DNA of 64,000 nucleotides from Nectonema munidae (GCA_030549495.1 JAUIRK010000172.1:310001-374000), one strand, 5' to 3'. Counted from the stretch's first letter, positions 47,601-60,775 are shown. Numbers and translations are program-made. Notes: generated by a model not told the origin, from the letters alone.

Positions 47601-50600
47601 TGTTTTATTTTTTAACGCCATCTAAGATATTAGAAACATGGGTTTAGCACTTGACGCTGCATTTCTGTATTGTGCTGCTCATTAGAAATGCGTAATGTTC
47701 TAGCTTATAAAGTGCTAGATTTATACGATGAAAATGTTGACTATTAATTTTTTAAAAGTAAGGACATTCCACACGATCTCAGACAGTGCCGGATCTACCG
47801 GCCTGTAGCAGATCGATTAAATGTACAAATGATAATCAGGAAGTAAAATTTTTTTTTAATAAAATTGATCTAGATTCTACAAAAAAGATAAAAACCACCA
47901 AATTCCAGAGCAAAAATGTATTTTAAGGAGGAAATTTAAAAGAAGAATTGAAGAAAACTAAAAGATATTACAAAAAGTCAAAAAAAAAATTTTTTCAACT
48001 AAGCGCCTGGCCCTTGTAAAGCGCGGGGCCTATATCAGCTGCTACATCTGCTACTATGTAAATCCGGCACTGATCTCAGTCAACCTCGTTTTTCGGTCAT
48101 GGCTTCCGTCTAAAAGACGAGAGAAAAATAGTGTTTTTCATAGAAAATAAAATAACTAAATTCATCAATCATCATTTTTGAAAATATACAAGCACATCAA
48201 CATTCAAACAGTGTATGTAAAGCTGCCAACTTCTTTGTCTGATTCTCCTCGATTATTCATTCGTGATCATATCGGAATGTGGATCGCCATCGTTTTGGAA
48301 ATCCTCGTATGATAAATCGCTTTAATCCAGCTTCAAAATGCCTTCCAATGCATTGAAGAACCCGATTTTTTTAATGAGCCCAAATAAAAGATAGAAACAC
48401 CAATTCAAATTCCAGTAAAAGTGAAATGATCTCTCACATTAAACTTTATTTTTATAATTAAAACGAGTTGCTTTTAACAATAATATACAATAGTGTGACA
48501 TGAAGCTCTTAACACTGACATTTAATTTTACAAATCCTTAGAATTATTTTTTGAACGATTGGAAAAAATATCTGATTTTGAAAAATTAGTTAAGCAAACT
48601 TTAAAAATATTCTTATATATGATATATATATATATATTATTCAGAAAAATTCAATTAAAAATGATTTAAATCGTTCAGGTGTTTATTTTTTTCTAGAACT
48701 GGTCTTTCCCCTCCACTCATCTTTTAATTCTAATCTTATATTTCAAATTTGTTTATGGACTGAACTCACCTTAAATCTTATTATGTGTAGCATGAATTCT
48801 TTTCTTTTGATCACAGATGTCCATTACAAAAGCGAATATTTAATGGCTTTGAGAATAATGGACAGTCAAACGTTTTGTACGCACACTTTTCAGCATTTAA
48901 ATTCCCCTCTTCCATTTCCCTCTCATTTCATTGTTTCATCGAAGTTTGTTTGCGAAGCTGTAAAAAAGTAAGCACTTTTTCTTTTTTTCAACCATGCATC
49001 CACTAGAAGGTAAATAATTGCAAATTTTTAATCGGAATAACTGAAAATATTGTATTTGATAAATTTTAAACCAATCAAAATTCTCTTTTAGGCGCTCCTC
49101 TTGAACTCCTAGTCGTAGACCATTAATGGTATATAATGAATCTTTATTATATTTTTAAAGTTATGGTCTATTTTTGTGGCATGGGAGTTATGCAAACTCT
49201 TTAATATGATTGGATAAATATTTTAAAAATTTTTTTATATTTAACTAATCAAATTATGTGAGAATCCAGCCAATTATTTTGAACTAATTATTCCACGTAT
49301 CAAGCTTAATCTTTCTAAAAAAATTAAAATTAGGAGTTATATCTGTCTAGAATAACTAATATGAAAAGTTACACTTCATACATAAATGACTTTTTGATTA
49401 CAGGTTAAATGTTTCAATCATTCTCAGTCAATGTACAATAAGCTAAGTGATGAACGAATACACAAAAGAAGAAATACGCGAGGTAAGAAAAAAGTTTTTG
49501 ATCTACTTTAATCAACTCAATGCAATACATTATTAATTATCTGAACGTATCAATGATTTATTTCTTAACTTTTATTGGGTTAAAAAATTACACTACAAAT
49601 AGACAATGTTTTTGGAATAAACCAATTAACTATCAGAATAATCAAACGATATCTAATGAAAAACATATTGAAAAAAGCAACTTTACTTATTTGCGTATTA
49701 GAAAAAACATTTAAACAAAGTTTCAACCTAGTGAAGTGATAGCGTTTAGTTTTTGATTTTATTCAACTTTAGTCCATTTGTAGAAATCCAATCGAATACT
49801 TTTCTTAAATCAATAAAAGAATATCATCTGAAACAACAAGAAATCAATACCTGTGCTGCTGAGAGAAATGTAGAGTAAAAAAATAAAGGTCCAAAAATAG
49901 ACCCTTGTGGAACCCCGAACATTATTTTCGTCTCATCAAATATATCACTTTTATAAACAACAAATTGAGACCTTTTAGAAAAATAAAAAACTGAAGATAT
50001 TTTGTATCATAACCAAATTTTTCATGTTTTTTAGGAACAATCCATGAAAAACGGTGTTGAGAGCATAACTTAGGTTTAAGAAGACATCTACTACATCGTT
50101 TTTTGCTCCCAAAAGTTTTTCAGTAAATAAAGAATGATTAACCCAGTTATTCAAAATCGAAAAAGGCGTTTAGTTCAGTGATCTTCAATCTTTTATACAT
50201 AACATATTTAAGAAAATATGAAACTTAGCATTAATAAAATGAACTAAATATTAGCTTGACAATTTTTGCTAGGAATCGATTAGCTCAAATATTTACTATA
50301 ACATAATTAGCAGTTGTAGAAGGCAGTGGTGTAGCTGGGAAAAAGAAACTAGGAGTATTTGTGTGAAGAAACAGTTATAACATATTTTTCTATGTCAATA
50401 TCTTATGAGCGTCTTTTTTTAAATATCTCTTTTTGGTTAATTCGGAGAACTATTAATTTTTCTGTCTATTTAAGCGAATAAAGAATTCTTGGTATGGAAG
50501 AAAACGCCCTCGCCCAAGTTATACTGCATCAATGAAAGATATATTAAAAGTTTCATCATTGTTTGGGCCGTGTTGGTAGCATTAATCGCTCTAGCTGACA

Positions 50601-50662
50601 TATACTTTATATTTATGAAGTTTTGTTCACATGGATCCTACACTATGGAGCCTCTTCCTTAA
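44678..50662 (+). CDS. Zona pellucida (ZP) domain membrane protein, C-terminal exons
   Basis: Four exons with matching phases. 44678-44774: RRFYLFAKNCYATIGSTMVH to LIDHTG, the start of ZP-C. 48817-48967: CPLQKRIFNGFENNGQSNVL, then AHFSAFKFPSSISLSFHCFI and EVCLRSCKK, the diagnostic ZP-C core (aFkFp...v.f.C.v.vC...C). 49404-49482: VKCFNHSQ... ending HKRRNTR, a basic furin-like site where ZP precursors are cut. 50475-50662: KSFIIVWAVLVALIALADIY, a transmembrane helix, then a 15-20-residue tail and TAA. Donors are gtaact, gtaagc and gtaaga; acceptors are ttttcag, atcacag, ttacag and atttaag. The exon before 44678 must end in phase 1; ZP-N was not located. ZP proteins polymerise in apical matrices or egg coats. 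Confidence 0.8.
44908..45347. mobile_element. hAT MITE in a ZP intron (CAGGGGTGGGCAAAC type)
   Basis: 440 bp. Termini caggggtgggcaaact and agtttgcccacccctg are perfect inverted repeats. Target duplication gtttaatc (44900-44907) / gtctaatc (45348-45355), 7 of 8. Confidence 0.9.
45389..46500 (-). pseudogene. Unidentified coding relic in a ZP intron
   Basis: Less AT-rich than its flanks. Minus-strand frames give, in order from 46500: KINVDKRATLDQLVKNGLY; after a shift KICLPSVFTKSQEPTILQVT, LPCFLLNNFSCPTCKSSIIK and CYLRGCK; then HAVAFIHCQAKNESKPYKCP; further down FGWKAPTFVTLNDRTAID and FVLLADYFKN; ending with RATNYIEDVVQTLKKQQAKK. The Cys spacing (CPTC) suggests zinc binding. Stops and shifts throughout. 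It looks like a transposon-encoded protein, but I cannot name the family. Confidence 0.4.
46583..46765 (+). mobile_element. Non-autonomous hAT MITE, copy 2
   Basis: Same family as 6989-7301, inverted and shorter inside. Shares gcgtgaaaaataaaatgggt and cctattacacctaagtatta. Flanks atctagcg (46575-46582) and atcgagcg (46766-46773) match 7 of 8. Confidence 0.8.
46800..47775 (-). other. Possible continuation of the coding relic, and spacer
   Basis: Minus-strand scraps such as SGTSTFDIDIDSSALRW (47300-47350) suggest more degraded protein of transposon type. No frame is long enough to call. Confidence 0.3.
47784..48072. mobile_element. hAT MITE in a ZP intron (CAGTGCCGGATCTAC type)
   Basis: 289 bp. 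The left end cagtgccggatctac and the inverted right end cagtgccggatttac form the terminal repeat. Target duplication atctcaga (47776-47783) / atctcagt (48073-48080), 7 of 8. Confidence 0.9.
49750..50115 (-). pseudogene. LINE reverse transcriptase fragment in a ZP intron
   Basis: The minus strand reads SKRSQFVVYKSDIFDETKIM, then FGVPQGSIFGPLFF (49879-49919), RT motif B, followed by ISTNGLKLNKIKN, the block after motif C. The FADD motif C itself is deleted between them. Upstream is a shifted NTVFHGLFLKNMKN, resembling motif A's tail. Confidence 0.7.
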
Positions 50663-52130
50663 ATTCTACCACACTTCCCTTCTCCCAATGACACTGCTTT
50701 TCAATGAGTGAAGATTGTCTTCATTTTGTATTCAAATTTATTATGTGCTGTCTTCTTCCTTTTCTTCGATTCATTGAATTGAATTTTCTTATCCTCCTCA
50801 TCTTCCTTCATTCGTGAAAATTATTTACTTTTTGTTACTTTGAACTCTCCAAACCCTGTACCATATTTTTTAACCATGACAGTGAATTTTAATTTTAATG
50901 TTATGTTTGTTCTATGAATTTGAAAGTAAATTTATCAACACCTTAATTTTACACTTTCATTGAAAATGGTAAGCATTCCTTTGAAGAGTAAAAATTCAGA
51001 ACAGCGAAACATAATCATTTGATGCTACTTATGGGTTTATCTCCCCAAGACCACACTAAAAAATTTTAATCAAGAAATGTTAAGTAAAAATATCAGTAAA
51101 AATTTTTTACAATGAAAATTCAAATAAAAATATTTATTTATATACAAATATTTTACAAAATAATAATTATTTGCTATTATTAGAAGAAGTGTTGTCATCC
51201 ATCTCTCAGCAACAATAAACTCAAGTTCTCTTTACAAATTCCTCTAAAAACCAATTAATGAAGAGGTTTGCGTCTGAAGTCATTTTTTCATTTTGTGAAA
51301 AAGGTTTATTCCATTTCAACAGTCATGTTGGTTCCTTCAATCACTCTTGGGTTAGTCAAATCTATTCAGCACACCCTTATCTCAAATGATTGTTCCAATC
51401 AAAAATGGAATCCTCTTTGATTTCGAGTTCTACTTAAAATTTCAAACTTGGCCTGTTGTGTACCCAGCAATATATGAAGGGTGCTGTCTTACGAAATGAT
51501 AAAAGTGAATTTTGAAATTTTACACCTCCATCTGTTTTACCTTCAAACTGATGAATTCATAAAAGATGAGCCTTGTTGTTTTCTTTATTGGTGATGAATT
51601 ACTTTTACTTGAAGAAAGGGGAGAGTGGATGTTTCATTTTTGCAAAATTGGCTTAGACGTAAAATTTTATGATGTACAGGAGAGAGTTCAAGTCATTTCT
51701 TACCCAAAAGTTTGAAAAAAAGAATTGGGCACTAAACGTCCAAAACTAGCTACGAAACAGGATACGAAATCTTCTGAACCGAAATAATTGTAATCAAGGA
51801 ATAAAATAAGCGCAAACAAAAAGTATGCGGAAGATGTATAAAAGGAAATCAACCAAGCAATATCAGATAAATGGTTCAATCATCGAGTGGATTTTTTTGA
51901 TACAACACAATCATGCTGTAATATAACATGGGGGACGAGAGGTTGAAGATAACCAATAATATTTAACAGTTTGATAAGATACACAAAGTAATAAGCTTTG
52001 TGTACCCAGTATGTACAATTACATTAAGCTTCGGCTATAAATGGCCTTTTGTTCATCATACAAATGCTGTCGCAACAAATGAAAACACAATACAATCAGA
52101 TCTATTGTTTTCGGATCACCTTAAAAAATA
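50663..52130. other. 3' flank of the ZP gene and intergenic stretch
   Basis: Possible polyadenylation signals follow the ZP stop. A less AT-rich patch at 51250-51660 shows no open frame or repeat I recognise. Confidence 0.35.
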
Positions 52131-52139
52131 TTTTATTAA

Positions 52140-52925
52140 ATGAAGGTATGTTTTTAGACAATTTTCAGACTATACTATAAGATATTTTGATATATTGGTT
52201 CTTGAAATATATTCAACATGTTCGATTTGGCATAAAAAATTAATTTTATTTAAAATGTGAATGGACGTTTTTTTGAGACTATTTTTATACGTAAACCGCA
52301 AAAATTTATACAAATTCCGAGATATTTTCACACCCTAATTATGAAAATTGACTTCGAAAATGAAATCACCATGTTTGATTTAGTATAAAAAAATAATCCC
52401 TATTTAAAAATTAAATAATATTCTTGGAGAAAATTTTGAGACGTAAACCACAAAATTGATTGACACTTCAAGATGTTTTGGCACTTAAATTTAGAAAACT
52501 GAATCCAGAAATGAATTCAGCTTGGCTCTGATTTGGTATAAAAAAATTAATTTTATTTAAAATTTGAATGAATATTTATGTAAGCAATTTTATCATCAAT
52601 CAAAATTTTGATTGACATTTGCTACAAAGTTGCCATGGGAAAATATGTGTGTACATATATATAAGCTTTATGTTTTACAATATAAATATGATTAAAAATT
52701 TTCAAGAGTGTATCTAATCTAAACACTATTTTTTAGGCATATATATTATATTATCAAAAATTTGTTGAAAAAAATGTACATTGGATTTGCACTTTTTGAC
52801 ATGAGAGGATCATTCAAAAAAGTAGCTAGCAATTTTAGGAAAAGTCACAAAGTTTGAAAAGATATAATTTAGCCAATTTTATAGAATGGAAATTTTAGTT
52901 AAGGGGCGCTAAAATAAATCCTAAA
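52140..52925 (-). repeat. Element A copy 2, inverted
   Basis: Inverted relative to 33430-34555. Shares the unique head (attttaggaaaagtcacaaa, atgagaggatcattcaaaaa) and three or four repeat units with atttggtataaaaaa and cgtaaaccacaaaa. The outer edge gcgccccttaactaaaa (52905-52920 inverted) corresponds to tagtgccttcactaaaa in copy 1. Confidence 0.7.
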
Positions 52926-52944
52926 TATAATATATAGTAATAAA

Positions 52945-53960
52945 TATTATATGTATTAAAATTATATATAATATTTATGTTTATAGATATAGTATATCTG
53001 TCGACGCGATTTTAACATTCTTACGTTCAACGTAACCATTCGATAGCAAGTTTGTTTCCGAAATTGGTACGTTTGCGTTAGTATTGTATCTAATCTCTAA
53101 GGTGTATTCATAAATATATTAAACATAAAATCTTATAAATTTACCAAGATATGCAGTAAAAAAAACTTCCGTGAGGTGTTAGTCTTTAGGTGTTTCCGGA
53201 ACTTAGCATTCCAGAAGGACCCACGATATCCGTAAGAATGATCTGCCAATGTCACATACAATTCTTAACTCAACTTAACCAGTAAACAAAATATTGCTAC
53301 TTTGAGTGAGCAAAATCCATAATGGATTCGCGTTCACACAATCCTTTCTGATCATCATGTATATGGCTCGATATGAGGAGATTCACTACGTTGATAAATA
53401 ATAATGTAATTAAAATTTGCCGTGGCATATAGTCAAGTGTTACAAAAAATGTTTAATTTTTACAATGTTTTATTGTGTTATACAAAGGAAATAAGAAGAA
53501 CTGTAACATAACAAAATAAAAAAGGGAAATAGAGAAATAAGTGTCATATAAGTAAATATATTGAATACATTTTTTATATATACTAATTAAAAATTCATTA
53601 AAATCATCTCTCTCTCTCCTTCCAATAACAAACTGATAGAATAGAAAAAATTGCATAGTAAACACACACGTACATAAATATAGACATATATATACATATA
53701 TATATTGGTTTCTTAAAAATATAAATCAAAAGCTAATAAGTGAATATAGATATTGGCGTGTTTAGACAAGATTTGTAATTATTGATATATTTTATCAGAA
53801 GTACTAACCTTTATTATGATTAATATTACATCTATGCTGGATATTATTGACAAATATTAATAAGTTTCGAAAAATGTGCAGAATCTGAAGTAAATTCAAT
53901 AATAACAAATATATTAAATATATAATATGTAATACTTTCTTTTCAAGCGATGATCCCATT
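52945..53960. other. AT-rich intergenic stretch
   Basis: Simple TATATA runs near 53680-53705. No gene recognised. Confidence 0.4.
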
Positions 53961-53967
53961 CTTAATT

Positions 53968-55956
53968 TTAAGACAATGATTCCGTATATCGCTTGATTTG
54001 AATATCAATATGCTCTGTTTGCCACACATTGAAGAAAGTTTTTTTCATATTTTCAAACTTGCACATTTTCATATTGATGCCATTTATCTCTAAAATTTCA
54101 TCTCCTGCAAAAAATAAACAATTTTATAGATATGAAGATTACAACGATTTTCACAACTATCTAATGCCTAATTAAATTTGACTTCCATATTGAATATATA
54201 GATAATTTTTTCCTAGATGCTCACCATTCAGTAGTTTATCCAGAATTTTGCTAAAAGTAAGAGGGGGAGTAAATAAAGTATAAACTTAGTGCATTATGAT
54301 GACGCTTCATGGCTAACATATTTTTTCTTCTTGAATTATATTTTTCCATTTTTTAAAACTGAAAATTCCAATCATTTAAATACGTACGTATATTTAGGAT
54401 TTAAACTATTTTTTGAGGTATTAAGATGGTCAGTAATTTTCACTTATAATCAAACGTTTTGTAAGGAAGAGATTATAATAATATCAAAACTATATGCCTT
54501 CAAAACTATTACAAATTTCTTAAAATTTTGATCATCACAAAATTTTCATTATAATAAAAAAAGTTTTAGGAGAAAAATAATTAGGAATTGAACCAAAAGT
54601 CACTCAATCAAGAATCAAGCTTCAACCTCTAGGAAAATTCCAGATTTTGAAGCTCGTTAAATGTACATAAATTATTAAAATCTCTTTCTACTAGTAATGT
54701 CTTTGAGTAAAAATTTTTTGTTTACTAATTTATAATATTGGAACATTTTTATGCAAATAGTTAAAAACACAAATTACTATACAAGATAATAATTTTGGCT
54801 AATATAATTTGTTTGGAATAAAAGAGAGAGAGAGAAAGAAATTTATTTTAATACAAAACAGTTGTATTTGAAAAAACTGAAAAAAGTGGAAAACATGTTA
54901 TTTAAGAAGAAAAATTGTAATTATAACAATAAACTAAGCTGTTAATTTTCAAAATCAATAATTTAAAAACTTGGAGAGAAAAATAGGATTGGTAATGTCG
55001 GGTAATGTCCATGTGTAAGAAAGCCAACCTTACCTTTTGAATAAGGGAAAATATTGAGAAAAAAGTATAATAAACAAAAAGTATAAACTATCACATAAGG
55101 AAAAGATAGGGGCGTGTGTAGTAAAGGATAATTAAGTAAATCATATCAAATTAATTTGTAAAATAAACATTAGGATAATGTAATAAATGAAGGACAGAGT
55201 GGTAAGTATACTTGATACAGGTTCCTCAAATATCTTCTTCACTCTGCCATAACAATTTTGTCTATTCTCAAAACTTGTGTAAAAAATTGCATATTTTTAT
55301 TTAAAAGATAATTTTTTTTTTCAGTAATAACAATATAAAAAAGCTAATTAACAAAAACCACATGGTAAATAGCATGTTTAGATGAATAATATGCTTAAAA
55401 AGGTTATATGCTGGTACATTTAGGATGAATATCATTATTTGTCGATAGAGTTTTCAAGGATTTTTGTTAGTAATTTTCATTTGATATTCGAATTAGAAAT
55501 TATTTTTATACAGTAGATAAAGCGATTAAACTAAAAATTTTCAATAAAATTTCTATCTAAACACTGAAACCAATTTTTAACAAAAAATATTTTTAAAACC
55601 TTTGCTATTTTGCCTGAGGAATCTTGAAAATTTTTGCCTAATTCTTTGCTATCGATATCGGTAGAAAAAAGAACTCAAACAGATCGTAAGCAAAAGATGG
55701 GTTGAAAATCATTGTTTTAGATGATGAGAAGCCCTATCCAGATATAAGCAAGATACATAGTTGAATTAAAATAGAGCTAACCTGTTTTGAAAATGGTGGC
55801 AATGCTGTTGGTAGTGTCAAGATGGAAGCCTTTGATGAAGACACCATTGAGAATGGTATCGGATCCGCCGAGCACCGTAAAGCCGAGTTTATCGCCTTTT
55901 TTCTTTTGAATGTTGAATCTCAGGACAAAATTTTCACACTCGTTATCCGTCTTTCT
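53968..55956 (-). CDS. PDZ-domain protein, last two exons
   Basis: Exon 55956-55782 (minus) reads RKTDNECENFVLRFNIQKKK, GDKLGFTVLGGSDTILNGVF and IKGFHLDTTNSIATIFKTG, with donor AACAG|gttagc. KLGFTV is the carboxylate-binding GLGF loop. Exon 54104-53968 (acceptor ttattttttgcag) continues in phase as DEILEINGINMKMCKFENMK to EHIDIQIKRYTESLS and TAA. Together they form one full PDZ fold ending about five residues before the C-terminus. PDZ domains bind C-terminal peptides of partner proteins in scaffolds. The acceptor at 55957 is weak; alternative AGs lie 2 and 6 nt further in. Upstream exons are proposed at 61661-61780 and 63268-63320. Specific gene not identified. Confidence 0.75.
54823..54837. 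repeat. (GA)n microsatellite
   Basis: Short gagaga run inside the PDZ intron. A second one is at 56638-56655. Confidence 0.6.
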
Positions 55957-55959
55957 CTA

Positions 55960-58480
55960 TTTTTATAATTAAAGTTTATTTAAAACTTTTATTGATTATC
56001 TCAATGGAAATGTGCATAATTATTAAAAATTAATAAGATAAAAGGTATATACCCTTTTTCGTATATACTATTTTAGTTTACTTTTATCTTTTTCATTTTT
56101 AAATAGCCTTGTTTCAATTCAATTTTGAAGAATTTTTGCAATTCCAGTCTTTTTTCAATTCTATTTTTTCCAAATCAAATGTTTCTTTTTTTTAATTTAA
56201 ATTTGTCTTTTTCATTTCTATTTTGTCTTTTTTCAATTATATAGTTCACTTTTTTTATACTTTTTTGATTTTTATATTTTTAAAATCCTATTTCAGCATT
56301 CTGAAGCACGATAAATCAATATTTTATTTTATATTTTTTTTAAAAAGTGTTATATAAATGGGTAAAAATATTTGTAAAAAAATTTAAATAAATTTTGCAA
56401 TAAAATTGATCAACTTAAAGTTTGATTAAAAATTCTTTTTAATCAAATTTGTTTTGAACTGTTAATCGAAAATCTATCAAAGTTAAAGAAAATCTCTTGC
56501 AACTTTTAAATTGTTCTTTGTTTTGTATTACTTTTCCAAATAAGTTCTAATAGAATTAAAAAGACAAATTAGAATTAAAAAGAGAAATTATAATTTAAAA
56601 AACAAAATAAAATTGACAAAAGTCGCAAAATAAAAGTAAGAGAGAGAGAGAGAGAAGTTTTATTCAACAAAAATATTGAAGGAAGACGTAAAACATATAT
56701 AAAAATTTTTCATTTACCAAAAATACAATCTATAGTAATTTAAACATTTTTACAATATTAGTTGATGGATTATTGAAGGCCGTTAGACCGCTAGAAATAA
56801 CCGATTAACAGTGAGAAATACTATAAACTATGAAAATCAATTTGAGCCGGTTGTTTGTGAATACATTGATAAAACAATTATTAATTTTAAAAATAGAAAG
56901 GAATAGAATGAGAAAGAAAGATAGTGATTAAAAGTTATAATGAAACTAAAGAAATTTGCAAACATAGCAATTCTTCAACTTGCACTCATGAGAAGTATAA
57001 CCATAAAAAAAAACTTTTTTATGATTTTTTTATAGTTGGATATTTGGGGGTATTCATGAAATAAGTAGGCAGAGGTGTTGAATTTGTAGAGCATTCTGTA
57101 AGGAAAAGATTGTTTGGAATTTGAGAGTCGATAAAAAGGTAATTGAAAAAAGGAAAAATTAGAATAAAAAAAAGACAAAATTGAATTAAAAAAATAAAAT
57201 TTTGAAAAAGATGTATTTTAAAGTTTTAACTATTTACAATAAAAAATAAAAAATTATTTTTTATTCATTTATCATGAGCCAAAAAGATCAAAATAAAGCG
57301 AAGTTTTCTGAAAATTTTTAAAATCTTAATTTTTTTCAAAGAAAGTTATAAATAATGCGAAGTATTTCAAGGTTTTTAAATATTTAGACCAAAAATTAAG
57401 AGTTTTATTTTTCATATTTTCATTTTTTTAATGATTTTTTTTGATTTTTGATTTTAGATAATTAAAAACATTGTAATACAATTCATTATTTAAAAAAAAA
57501 ATAAGTTTCAAAAATTTCAAAAGATTTGAGTATATTTCGGTAAAAATTAATCTTATTTTTATTAAAGTTATTTATTATTAGTTTATTTAATCTTTTTTTC
57601 TAACAGATAACAGATAAATTAAAATTAATAGATTTTAGTGAAAAATGAAAATAATTAAACCTATTGTTTAAAATAATTGAATTTTTTTCCCTATTTTATC
57701 TAAATAGTGAGAATAGAATTGAAGATTGAGAAGAAAATGGCATGAAAAACAATTTCAATGATGAATATGCTAAAATAAGAATATAAATGAGAAAATTGGA
57801 AAGTTGTCTAGAAAAAATTCTAAAATATCAAAAAAGGGCTAGAAAGTTATTAGCTTTCAAAAATGAGAATGCGTATGGGCGTGGATTCTGTGAATATTTA
57901 AAAAAAATAGAGCTATGAGTTATATAAAGTAGACACGTGTAGTGGTGCTCTGTCATAAAGTGAAAAATTATAAACTTTTTAACAAAAAAACTATGTTGGT
58001 TTCTTATAAAAGAAAAAAAGGATTGATTATCACAAATATGGCAATGAGTAGTCCGGTACTATGAATAAACTAGCACTAATTTTGTTTCCAAAAATTTGAG
58101 AGTTTTTTTAAAGAAAAGTTTAGGAAAAGTATTTGCAAAAAGTTAAATCAAAAAATTTTATAATAATTTGTAACAAAATAAATTTTCCAAAAAAAATTAT
58201 GAGTTAAATTAAAAATTTTTAATTCAATTCATGGTGATTTGTTTTTAAGTTTGGTGTATTTTAACCAAATACATAGTTAATCACGAAAAACAGCTAATCC
58301 AGCAATCTTTAAGCCTCAATGATACGGATTAGTGATAGTTAATCTTTAATTAAATAATCTTACCTACTTTATGCTCTTTTGACTTTCTACAAAAATAGAG
58401 GACTGATGTAAACAGCAGAGGAAAATTAACATTTTTGTTAATGCATCTACTTTATAAAAAAACCCTAACCTTAGATAAAC
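55960..58480. other. Very AT-rich stretch (intron candidate)
   Basis: Dense TTTTTCAATT and AATTAAAAAG words. No exon or transposon recognised. If the exon at 61661 is real, this is intronic. Confidence 0.4.
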
Positions 58481-58489
58481 CAAAAAAAG

Positions 58490-58610
58490 TGAATTAGGTT
58501 GTATGAATGCATGGATTTGAAACTTACAAGTCCCAGGTTCCAATCCAGCGTTGAACTCTTTTGCGTATAACTCGATATCAGCGGTGCAAGTCGGGCCTTT
58601 TTCAATTAAA
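58490..58610 (+). mobile_element. tRNA-derived SINE-like fragment
   Basis: B-box-like ggttccaatcc in gtcccaggttccaatccagc (58530-58549), followed by aactcgatatcagc, similar to gctcgatgttagc after the B box at 62412. Confidence 0.4.
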
Positions 58611-59580
58611 ATATGTCACGATATCTTTAACTTTAAAAAATCTAAATTTTTAACAATTTTTAGGGAATTTACCTAACAAGAAGTTTGTTTTAAACTAAAA
58701 AAGTTCTTCCCTCTAAAAAATACTTTATATTGTTTTCTGCTATAAAACATTTCTGGGCTCTCTCTGAAAATTCTGAAAATTCTTCGCACTTCGGTTTCAA
58801 GTTCTTACATGCCCCAATGTGCACTGTTTAAACACAAAAACTCGTTATTTAAATGAGTTCATTTTTTTATTATGGAATAAAATTTCCGATTTTTTTTAAT
58901 TTTAATTATGCACTTAACCTTCTAAAACCCTACGAAGTTAAGTAAAATAAATATATGATACATAAAAGCATTACTTTCAAAATTTCTGCTATGATGTCTT
59001 GATTATTGTTGTTGTCTGTGATTGGGTCTGAAGATAAAATTGTGGATAGATGGGAAGACTGTTTTTGAAAGATGAAAAAAAAGAATTAGTTTTTGATAAG
59101 AAAATATAGGCTTTGTAGTGAAATAAAAATACATAGATTCAAGTAAGTAGATAAATTTAAAAAAGATTGAAAATAATGAGCACCAATAAGACGAGTTGAA
59201 GAACGGAAACAAATTAACATATATCAAATGACTACTTGAGTGAAACATATAAATCATACTTGAATAAACCTACTTGAATAAATGATATTTTTTTCAAAAT
59301 ATTTTCTAAATCACATAACGATCAACAGTATGGTATGTTTTACTTTTGATTAGCATATCCCTGTATGTTTCAACGCTGTTGTATAGTTTCAGTATTTTTC
59401 AAAGGCAATTTTCTGCAATTTTCTTATGTAAATATACAATTTTTTGTTATTTTTCAAAAAATCGGTTCTTAAATAAAGATTAGAGACATCAAAGATATGC
59501 TTTTTCTTTATTCTTACGACCTAATAAAAGACAAACAACTAAAAAATTCACTGAAACAAAATCTTTGTTATTACATTGTG

Positions 59581-59600
59581 TTATTATTATTATTATTATT
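59581..59600. repeat. (TTA)n microsatellite
   Basis: Perfect trinucleotide run of about seven units. Confidence 0.7.
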
Positions 59601-60775
59601 GATCTAGTATTTTTATATACTTAAAATGATGTTCAAATAATTGTAAAGCCTATTAATGGCATATCAGATAGTAGGTTAGTCAGTTTTAGCTATAAATATA
59701 TCTCTCATATCCATTATGCCCATTTGCATCGCAATCATAAGAAAGAATATCCAATATCTTCTCAACAAAACATCAAAAAGATTTATTCCATGGAGACGAC
59801 GACGTTTTACTTACTCTGCATTTGCTAACATTAAAATAAAGGCTATGAAGATAAAAGGTTTTAAGTCAAAAGATAGTTATAATTTATTAACAACACTTTC
59901 TTTCAATTTTTCAGTTTTAGATTTGTTCCTTTGAAGGGAAAAATTTTGAAGACTTTTTAATGAACGTTGATATATATTTATAACACAAGGCTAAACAGGC
60001 CTCACAATTGTCCATAAAGATTAATTGTATATACTTTTCTAAGTTCTTAGATACGAAAATAATCTGTGTTTTAATGTTACGATAAAAGAAATTTTATTTA
60101 TTAAATTAGAATTTTAATAACAGATGACTATTATAACTTACCAAGATGAAAAAGATTAAATTAGCAAAAAAGAAGACTGAAACTCCAACTTTTTTTAATT
60201 TTATTTGAAAACACCAAACTTGACTCAAATGACAAATATTTGTTGACAGATATGAAAGATAAATATAGATTAAAAATTATTTATTAAACTTAAATCAAAG
60301 GTGTTATTCTGTTTTATTGCGAACTTCTTTAAGCCTTTAAGACCCAGGTTTTTAAAAACAAACGCGGTCTACTTTTTTAAAAATTTTATTAGACAGATTT
60401 ATATATAATATAAGTTTTTATATTTTATATAATAAAATATTTTATTTATTTTTCACGTACCTTGAGTTGAAAAAACGGTGTATTTTATAATTGTTAGTTA
60501 TTGGAAAGAAAAATTTTTATTCTATAGCTAAAAAAATAAGTATTAAATTAAATATGTTTGGTAGTGTTTTGATTTATAAAGAATACAAAGTTGTCTTTAT
60601 TTATTAACTTGTGTGAACATGTAGAAATTTTACTCTACTGATGATTAAGGTTATTATAAACTTTATTTTATATAAAAAAGTACAACTATAAAATTTTTTC
60701 ATTCATTTTTACATAATTCATTCAGAAGGATAAGAATAAAATTGATTTAAAAATTAATTAAATTTTGGTTCACAT

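Noticed and set aside
50323-50400. hAT-like terminus cagtggtgtagctggg
   Set aside because: No matching inverted end or duplication within reach; may be a lone relic.
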